Assembly (NCBI GenBank): GCA_030068075.1
Contig: CM057830.1
Coordinates: 23,468,247 to 23,532,246 of the forward strand
Direction: 5' to 3'
DNA: 64,000 nt
DNA from: Paguma larvata
Taxonomy: Eukaryota > Chordata > Mammalia > Carnivora > Viverridae
Below the pieces are notes generated by a model, which was not told the origin of the DNA, did not search any database, and was given only the letters and a program-made list of their open reading frames with translations. Both the position numbers and the translations under genes were made by a program. Below are positions 57,083 through 64,000 of the stretch, piece after piece. Numbering within the stretch: the first letter of the stretch is position 1; each line of letters starts with the position of its first letter.

Positions 57083-57126
57083 ATGCGTGCATGCGCGTGC
57101 GCACACACACACACACACACACACAC
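57083..57126. repeat. Alternating purine-pyrimidine tract ending in (CA)n
   Basis: 44 bases of perfect purine-pyrimidine alternation: ATGCGTGCATGCGCGTGCGC followed by CA repeats. Confidence 0.97.
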
Positions 57127-59490
57127 CCCAAAATGGCTGCTGCTTCCCTTCCATCCTTCTACTAGTATGAGAGAATTTCTCTCATGGTTTACCCCAACAG
57201 GACAGATACAAGAAAATGGAATTCTGGGAAATGCAGTTCAGCCTTGCCAAATCGGTACATTACAAAGCTATCACTATGTGCACTCTCAAAGATGGCAAGC
57301 CTTTGTGGGTGCTAGAGTAAGGGGTCTCTGTCATTGTGCTTTATGAACATGCTGGCATTTGGAGGGTAAATGAAGGAAGTAATGTAGAAATCAGAGGGTG
57401 GGACCATAGAATCGACTTGTTTATCCTCACACTTGTTCCAAGAGCACTGCTCACATGTGTGCGTACAAATTAGATAAACAAAGGGATTAGGATCTAATGA
57501 ATTTACTCTGTTTACCTTTCTACTATCTCGCATCCCAAATATCCATTCCTAATGTGGAAAGGAAGTGTCCCCTTTCCACTTTTTTATCAGGCAGTGTTTT
57601 TCTAAAATCAATAGTGTTAATTATTACAGTGAGAATAGGAGGTTCTCTGAAAATTTTAAGAGTAGTTGAACAAACAGAAGTGACCGTGTTGGCCTAAATA
57701 GAGGAAAGAGGATAAATACTGTTTACAACTCTTTTCTGGCTCTCCAAAAAGAGCACGTATTGCTGTAGGGTATAATCTTATGTATTGCCATGAAAAACTC
57801 TAAGGAGAAAGGCTTCCTGCATACTGTACCAAACCTCTGTTTTTGGAGTAAGATGTTGATGGAAAGAAAGATGTTGAGGAAGCCCACACAGTCCCTAACT
57901 ATGGATGAGGACAATGTCTCTTCCAATACTTATTTTGTTAATGCCGTCTTTCCAAGGAGTATCACTAATCAATAGTCTATACAATGGTATTTTTCTCATC
58001 ATATTTAGAGTTACAGAACTGACCTTGGCTGAGAGAGAGTTGTTTCTCCAAGAGCATTCTAGGACTGTAGACTGTTGGAGAGGTAATGTCTTTACCACCC
58101 ACATTCTACTGGTCTTCACATCTAAGAAGGTAGTAAATGTAGATGATCTGTTGTGCTACCTTGAAGTAGAATATGTGGTGACATTTTAGTATTATATTAA
58201 TTTTTTCCTAAATTAAAAGAGCAATATTTTCACATTGTATACCTTTTGGAAAATAAAGTCAGATATAAAGAACACAAGAAAGAAATAACCAAAATGTGTC
58301 AAAAGTGCTTTAAAGTTTCATCCATGGAATATTAAGAGTCTCTTTCCTACTTCAAATGAGAACAACCAGAAGCATAAATTTGACTAAATAGTGGTAGAAA
58401 AAAGTACTAATTAAGTAATGTTTCAGAATTGCAATTTTCTGCTCATAAGAACTGGTTATGTTTAATAACTTTCTTAATTTTGTCTTAATTTTGTTATCAC
58501 AATCTCTTTACTATGTGATATGCATGGTCATGGTAAATTAAAATATCGGATTGATTAAGTTAATCAGATCAGTGAGTTTTTTCATTAATCCAAGATAGCT
58601 TTTGATTCAGAATGCACACCCAGTCAGCAAAGCTTGCCATTAACTTTTCAACACAGAGCATTCCAACAGCTGGCCCCAAGGAGTTCGAATGCTATGAGAC
58701 ATCATCCAAATATGAACAAATGGATTTAGTCTTTCCTTTATTTTAGACTTCGTGAAAGTTGCCAGAGTTTTACCTATTTCATTATTTTACCTGTGTCAAT
58801 TAGACATACTAAAAAGTATTCCCCCACAAGATTCAAGGGTTAGGGGGAAAAGCAAGCTTATTAATATAATGACCCATAGAACACCAGTAATGTAAACTGT
58901 TCCATAAATATGTTAGAGAAAGTATTCATCTTTATGAAATGATATAATTGGTCATTTTCCATAGACAAGAAGTCTCAGTTATTTTCATTTACTTCTCCAG
59001 TGTTCCACGCAGAGAGTTGCTAATATTAGAACATAAAAAATCAGTATAATAGTGATGTGCACAAAAATAGACTTCAGAAAATCCTATATCTTCTTTAGGT
59101 AAGAAAGCTGTAGAGATATTCTCAAATGCTAACCTTTATTAGATGCTGACATGTCTCAGATGCTACTTTACAATCCCTTTTATTAAAGATGTCTTGATGG
59201 TTATAAACCTTCCAGATAAGTGTCTCATAAGCCTTGCATACAGCACTCATGATTAAAAGCCATGTGAAAACCCTCCAAAGAGCTCACATAAGAGTAACCA
59301 GTCTGTCTATTATTGGGTTCTGTGTGCAAGTGAGTTTTATTAAGATCCTGGTTTAGTATAAAGGCCAGAAATAAAAATAACACCATAAGGGAGGATAAAA
59401 TTATAGAAAGTGAGACTGAGCACCCCAAAAGAAGGAAAAAAATTATGAAGAACATCACAGCTTCTCAAGAAATTGCTTGCAGGTTTAGAG
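57127..59490. other. Unclassified sequence
   Basis: About 2.4 kb. Two minus-strand and several plus-strand frames of 60-94 codons have no recognised motif. Contains the right arm of the inverted repeat. Confidence 0.4.
58082..58126 (-). repeat. Inverted repeat, right arm (45 bp)
   Basis: GGTAATGTCTTTACC through GGTCTTCACATCTAAG. It is 43/45 identical to the complement of 56506-56550. Flanking sequence does not match. Confidence 0.95.
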
Positions 59491-59508
59491 TCAATAAAAA
59501 TACTGTTA

Positions 59509-59668
59509 GGGGTTCCTGGGTGGCTCAGTCGGTTAAGTGTCCGACTTCGGCTCAGGTCATGATCTCTTGGTTTGTGAGTTCAAGCCCCATGTCAGACTGT
59601 GTAGCGATACCTCAGAGCTTGGAGCCTGCTTCAGATTCTGTGTCTCCCTGTCTCTCTACCTCTCCCCT

Positions 59669-59711
<43 letters not shown>

Positions 59712-59750
59712 AAAATAAATAAACATTAAAAAATAAAAAAATAAAAATAA
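59509..59750 (+). mobile_element. CAN-SINE, plus strand, expanded (CT)n
   Basis: GGGGTTCCTGGGTGGCTCAG head, TCGGTTAAGTGTCCGACTTC, B-box region GAGTTCAAGCCCC, then a (CT)n block at 59669-59703 and a long A/AAAT tail. Flanks 59493-59508 and 59751-59766 match at 15/16 (one substitution). Confidence 0.96.
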
Positions 59751-59766
59751 AATAAAAATACTTTTA

Positions 59767-60999
59767 AACACGGGAAGGAAAATGTCTCATGAACCTGAGG
59801 TTCTATGATCAGAAAAGAAGGCTGACAGTTACAAGAGCAGGGCTACTTTCTAGTGACTTTAAAGAGGCCAATAGGAGAATGGATTGCAAGGGAAGATACA
59901 GATTCCAAAGAGAAATAACATGTCTTTTTCAAGAATGAAAAGAACTGAAAGAAATAGCTTTGCCTGTAGACTATAAATGAAAATAACAGTGAATTTAAGT
60001 AGTGAAAATATGTGTGAATGCTATCAACTTCTGAAACTTCCTGATTAACTTAGTCCAGAAAATTCCCTCCCATTTTGAACTTCAATTGTTTAAACTGCTT
60101 CCATGGCAGTTCAAACTACTATCATTTCTCCTTCTATGGAATGTGGACTAAAAAAAGAAGCCGCGTAGTGTATTTTAGGCTCAGAAGCTTTCAGAAGCAT
60201 TTTATTAAGTCACTATGGAGGGGAGACACACAGAGCAAACCACTGTATGAAACACCAGCAGTTACACTGAATACTTTTAATATAATGCTCAGTTACAAAA
60301 GGCCTCCTAGGCAGGAACGAAGAGAACATACAACAGTGAGTTCAATGAATGTGCATTTGCATTTCAAATAATAAACATCATGCATAAGCTGTCATTATGT
60401 CCTACGCTAGCCATGTTTTATCAGCTTATGAAACTTCCTAAAGAATATTTCATTAACCTTCAAAGTCATATAAACCTAAGAATTATGGCTTACATTTTTT
60501 AAAACATAAGAAAAGCAGGCTTTGTGTGTATCTAAATTATCCCTCGAGTGTTAGGACACTTAGGGAGAGGGGAAGGGTGTCCCATTAAAACTCACCGATA
60601 TAAAAAAAATGCAGATAAAGCAAAATGCAATTTGAATTGGACCTTTCATTTTAGAAGAAACAGCAAAACAAAACCCCCTTTTTAAGTCACAGGTACTATA
60701 TGTGTTTTGGACCAGATGCTATTGACTGTATTAACCTTAAATAAATGAAAGCTAATGCCTTATAGTTTTCCTCTAATTAAATCTAAGTCCTTTCTGAAAA
60801 GGAGACTCATTCCTAATTTCATGCTTTCTTTCTCAAAGGAGGGTTTTGTATTTTTCTGTTTCTTCATTCTGTACCCAGGTACTGTGGGAAATGATTAGAG
60901 GACAGCAAGAGGTAAATGCGGCTCTTGAGTTCAACACTGAGTGGATCAAATTAGTACAGTGCCGTGACTCTTATCCTGCCACACTGCAACCTAGGAGAC
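59767..60999. other. Unclassified sequence
   Basis: About 1.2 kb, no gene or repeat recognised. A 98-codon frame at 60075-60371 has no known motif. Confidence 0.4.
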
Positions 61000-61520
61000 A
61001 AGGTGATAAAATTACATTTTAGAGATACTGTTTGGGCACAGGCTAAGCTGACTAACAAAGCCCCAAAATACAATGTCTTCAATAAATTAGAAGTTTATTT
61101 CTCTCATTAAATAGACCAGTAGAGAGAAGCCCGGCCTGGTAGAGTGATTCTATTCCATTAAGTCATTCAGGGACTGAGCCAGTTTCCTTATTTCTCATTG
61201 CTCCACCATTTTGTCTTCCTATATATGGTAGAAACCAGTTCACTGCTTTTGAGCCTACAGGAAAAGGAAAAATAAAAGTCCAGGGCACGAGGCTTCACCA
61301 TAAAGGAGACTGTACATAAAGGAGATTGTACACATCATTTCTTCCCCTATCCCATTGGTCCAATCTCAGTCACATGGCCATATCTACCTGTAAGGCAAGC
61401 GTGGAAATATCATCTATAGCTGGGTAGCCAAGCGCCCAACTAAAACTTCAGGGATTATATTACTAAAAGGAAGAGGGATAATAGACACTGGGAGGCATTT
61501 AGTAATCTCTTCCTTAATAG
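61000..61520 (-). mobile_element. ERVL/MaLR-like LTR, minus strand (probable)
   Basis: GACTAACAAAGCCCCAAAATA, AGAAGTTTATTTCTCTCATT, AAGTCATTCAGGGACTGAGC, CATTGGTCCAATCTCAGTCA, CACATGGCCATATCTACC and TTAGTAATCTCTTCC. Same family and orientation as 47835-48225. A 16 bp tandem duplication lies inside at 61299-61330. Confidence 0.6.
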
Positions 61521-63374
61521 GTAAAAGCCAGGGTTTTGAGAAAAGAGATTGAGCACACACAAAAAATGAAGGCAGTGTTAAGACATGGTCTGTTCAAAAG
61601 GACAACAGCAACCTATGTAACAGTTACATTTGAATAAGCTTTGGGAGACATTTTGATACCTTTCACCATCACCACTAATATCCCTTTTTTCCTCCTTCTT
61701 TTCTTTTTCCTAATCTACATCCCCCTCTGTTTTCTTTTCTCTTGTGTCAACTGCTTGTGATACTGAGGTGTAACGAATTTGCTGACCACTGACCCACTGA
61801 TAAATGCTTTCTCTCTGCTTGTTAATGGTTTATTTAAGTATAATTGAAGCCTGAAAATGGAATAATTTTCACATTAAAAATGTGATACTCTGGAAGGATT
61901 GGAAAGCATCACAAGAGTTAAAAGAAGAAGCGAGGGATTTAGTATAGTGACTATGTAGTTAATGGAGCAAAAATAAAGTCGTTGTCTTATCAAAATGCAA
62001 TCCCAAAAACTTGAGATTGGTAAGGGCTCTTCAATAAAAACCTAAAAATCTCTGCATCACAAAAAAAGAAAGTCTACTTTGTGAATGACTCAGTTTTAGA
62101 AATGCACAAAATTATAAGCAGTGCTGATGTCTTTGTCAGAAAGCAAACCACTAGTCACTTCTATCCACTCTCCAACTGATGGGCAAAAACGGCTCTACTT
62201 TCTTCTATACTTAAAAATGACTAAGATGGTAAATTTTGTGTTATGTATATTTTAATTCAATTTTTAAAATATCCAGAAAATGGCCCTACTTCCTTTCCTT
62301 TATCACGAAGAGTTTCTGGATAATCTTTTCAAACAAATCCATTTCCTGGCAGTTGAGCATTTTCCACTAAGCATTCATCAGCATCCTCCTTTTATCTAAT
62401 ACCCATCTTCTCAACGCTCAGCTGCAACATCATACTTTTCCAGGGGCAAGGTCACCAGAGGGCACCAGATGTTAACTGATGCTTGATAAGTTCCTTTCTT
62501 CAGCCTGGTGTCCACTGATTGTTCTGGATGCCATAAACTTTTGTATTGTGCAAATTAAAAAAAAGTACGCATCAAAAGCTATAATTTGAGTCCTTACAAG
62601 CATCTTTGAACTATCAAAACACAATGCAGTAATAACATTCCCATTTGTACACCCTTTCCTTTCAAATGCATGAGATTTTCCCATCATTCTGGAAGGGTTT
62701 TGCCATCATCTCTCTTCATCTTATTAGTTTGGGAAGTATCCTCATCAGTTTATACAAATTCCTGTTTGCAGCCCTCAGGTTCCTAAAAAGTATAATTTTT
62801 AGGATTATACTAACTGGATGCGTGAACTGCAAGTCATTACTTATAGGGAAGTTTAAGTCCCATAATAACAGTAATACTAGTAATAGTAATAATTGGTAGC
62901 AGTTTGCAAGCACTCACTCACATGGGTTCTGTGGGTTTATGTTAATTAATTTCAAATTGTTCGTGCTTACTTAGATCCTCTTGCAATCTCTTACCAACCA
63001 AATAAGTTGCTTTGTTCTTAAAAGCTACAGAAATATGCTGTAAGATAGTGGAAAATAAATGTTCATAAAGAAGTCTTATGATACAGCTGAAATGTGGTTA
63101 GCAAATTTAAAAGCGTCTGGCTAGTTTTTCCATGGTTTTTTTCTTTTGAAATTTGGGCATTGTTACATCTTGCATGAATAACATCCTCAACTATGAGCTT
63201 CGTACAGTCTATCCCTTGCATTTCTTTCCTTTCTTTTGGAGTCCTTGGAGAAATCTCTGATTTCCATAGAACTGTTGGTTGTTAGGTACTGGCCATTATT
63301 ATGTACCATAGGTCTTGATACTTATTTGGGTAAAACTTCTTGAGGAAGTTCCAAGGGAACTTTCTTTATTTGTC
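61521..63374. other. Unclassified sequence with CTCF-like motif
   Basis: About 1.85 kb without recognised mobile elements apart from a weak reverse MIR-like stretch near 62905-62960. A small TAA/TAG repeat is at 62866-62893. Confidence 0.4.
62452..62465 (+). promoter_or_regulatory. CTCF-like core motif TCACCAGAGGGCAC
   Basis: Matches the CTCF core (CCACCAGAGGGCAC-type) at 13 of 14 positions. The wider context AGGTCACCAGAGGGCACCA also fits the 19-mer. Occupancy is inference. Confidence 0.5.
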
Positions 63375-63417
63375 TGTGTGCGTGTGTGTGCATGTGTGTG
63401 TGCGTGTGTGTGTGTGT
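63375..63417. repeat. (GT)n microsatellite with GC and CA interruptions
   Basis: 43 bases of perfect purine-pyrimidine alternation (TGTGTGCGTGTGTGTGCATG and onward), followed by further GT/GTG-rich sequence to about 63444. Confidence 0.97.
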
Positions 63418-63689
63418 TTTTGTGTGCGTGTGTGGTAGTGGTGGTCGGGGAGAGAGTCTTCATTTCTGAATACAGCCTTCCAGAAGAGGAGCCGTTCAGT
63501 GTAACCAAAGGCAAAAGATAAATATGTTCTGTAAACTGCTTTGCTTTTATCTTAAATGGAGAATCTGGCAAAACATTTATCTTTACCATGACCATGCAAT
63601 AATTTTAATATACATGATTACTGATACTGATGCAAGTGAAATTAAAATCCCCCTACTATTCAACATCTTATTTAAGAGCAAAATACTCT

Positions 63690-64000
63690 TGAGAGGGCGT
63701 TTCCAGATGGTGGCAAAGAAAATCATGAACTCACCTTCCCCAGTCGACACAACAAATTTACAAGTACACATGAAATAATTTCCTCTAAAAAAAAAGACCT
63801 GAAAACTTTCCACACAGAGCTTTCACAACAAAAGATAAAAGAGCAGCATCAAGACGGGTAAGAAAGGCAAAGACTGGGTTTCACCTGAAAGCACCTACCC
63901 CAGGCATAGTAATCCACACTCAGAAGAGACCTCAAAAATGTGCAACTTCTTCCCTGAAAACCAAGCGGTCTGTGCTGTACATCAAACACCCCAACTTCTA
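63690..64000 (+). mobile_element. Probable L1 5' region, plus strand, cut by window end
   Basis: GGCGTTTCCAGATGGTGGCA, ATGAACTCACCTTCCCC and CATCAAGACGGGTAAGAAAG resemble the start of a mammalian L1 5' UTR (the AAGATGGCGG and GAACTCACC type of opening). CTCAGAAGAGACCTC follows. If so, a longer L1 lies beyond the window. No ORF1 is reached. Confidence 0.5.

Noticed and set aside
1..64000. CRISPR arrays, bacterial operons, phage or plasmid features
   Set aside because: None seen. The regularly recurring units are dispersed SINEs with differing spacing and orientation, and the sequence is clearly mammalian.

Overview
This is nuclear DNA from a carnivoran mammal, most likely a member of the cat family. 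The main evidence is 27 copies of a tRNA-Lys-derived SINE (CAN-SINE family, felid SINEC_Fc-like form). Each starts near GGGGCGCCTGGGTGGCTCAG, carries Pol III A and B boxes, then a CT-rich stretch, AATAAA-type motifs and an A-rich tail. Several 5'-truncated L1 copies share one 3' end of the carnivore L1 type. Base composition is AT-rich and no CpG island was seen. I found no convincing protein-coding exon, RNA gene, CRISPR array or bacterial-type operon. The open frames are short and most fall in repeats or in their antisense strand. The window reads as intergenic or intronic sequence.

Layout. 0-15 kb is SINE-rich (11 copies). It also holds two MaLR/MLT1-type LTRs, one inserted in an L2 fragment, further L2 and MIR fragments, and an old plus-strand L1 3' end interrupted by a SINE. 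15-19.2 kb has an L2 fragment followed by three L1 pieces of different ages. 19-29 kb mixes SINEs, MIRs, hAT-type MER elements and L2. 29-44.4 kb is nearly free of SINEs, with one copy at 32.8 kb. It carries the largest L1 remnant (about 1.2 kb of ORF2 and 3' end, minus strand), a second truncated L1 at 40.1 kb and a long plus-strand L2 fragment at 43.1-44.2 kb. 44.4-54.8 kb is again SINE-dense, including a nested, opposed triple at 44.5-45.2 kb. 54.8-64 kb is mostly unique sequence with a SINE at 59.5 kb, an LTR at 61 kb, a GT microsatellite, and what looks like the start of an L1 5' region cut by the window end.

The most informative features are structural and were read directly from the sequence. 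They are a dispersed ~175 bp direct duplication (9.4 and 10.8 kb) bounded by a perfect hairpin; a ~134 bp tandem duplication at 50 kb whose second copy was split by a SINE with its target-site duplication; a 45 bp inverted repeat (43/45 identical) with arms 1.5 kb apart at 56.5 and 58.1 kb; one strong CTCF-like motif; one perfect IR-1 nuclear-receptor-like palindrome; and two 43-44 nt perfectly alternating purine-pyrimidine tracts. I see no evidence of a new multi-gene biological system. Family assignments rest on remembered consensus features and have not been run through RepeatMasker.
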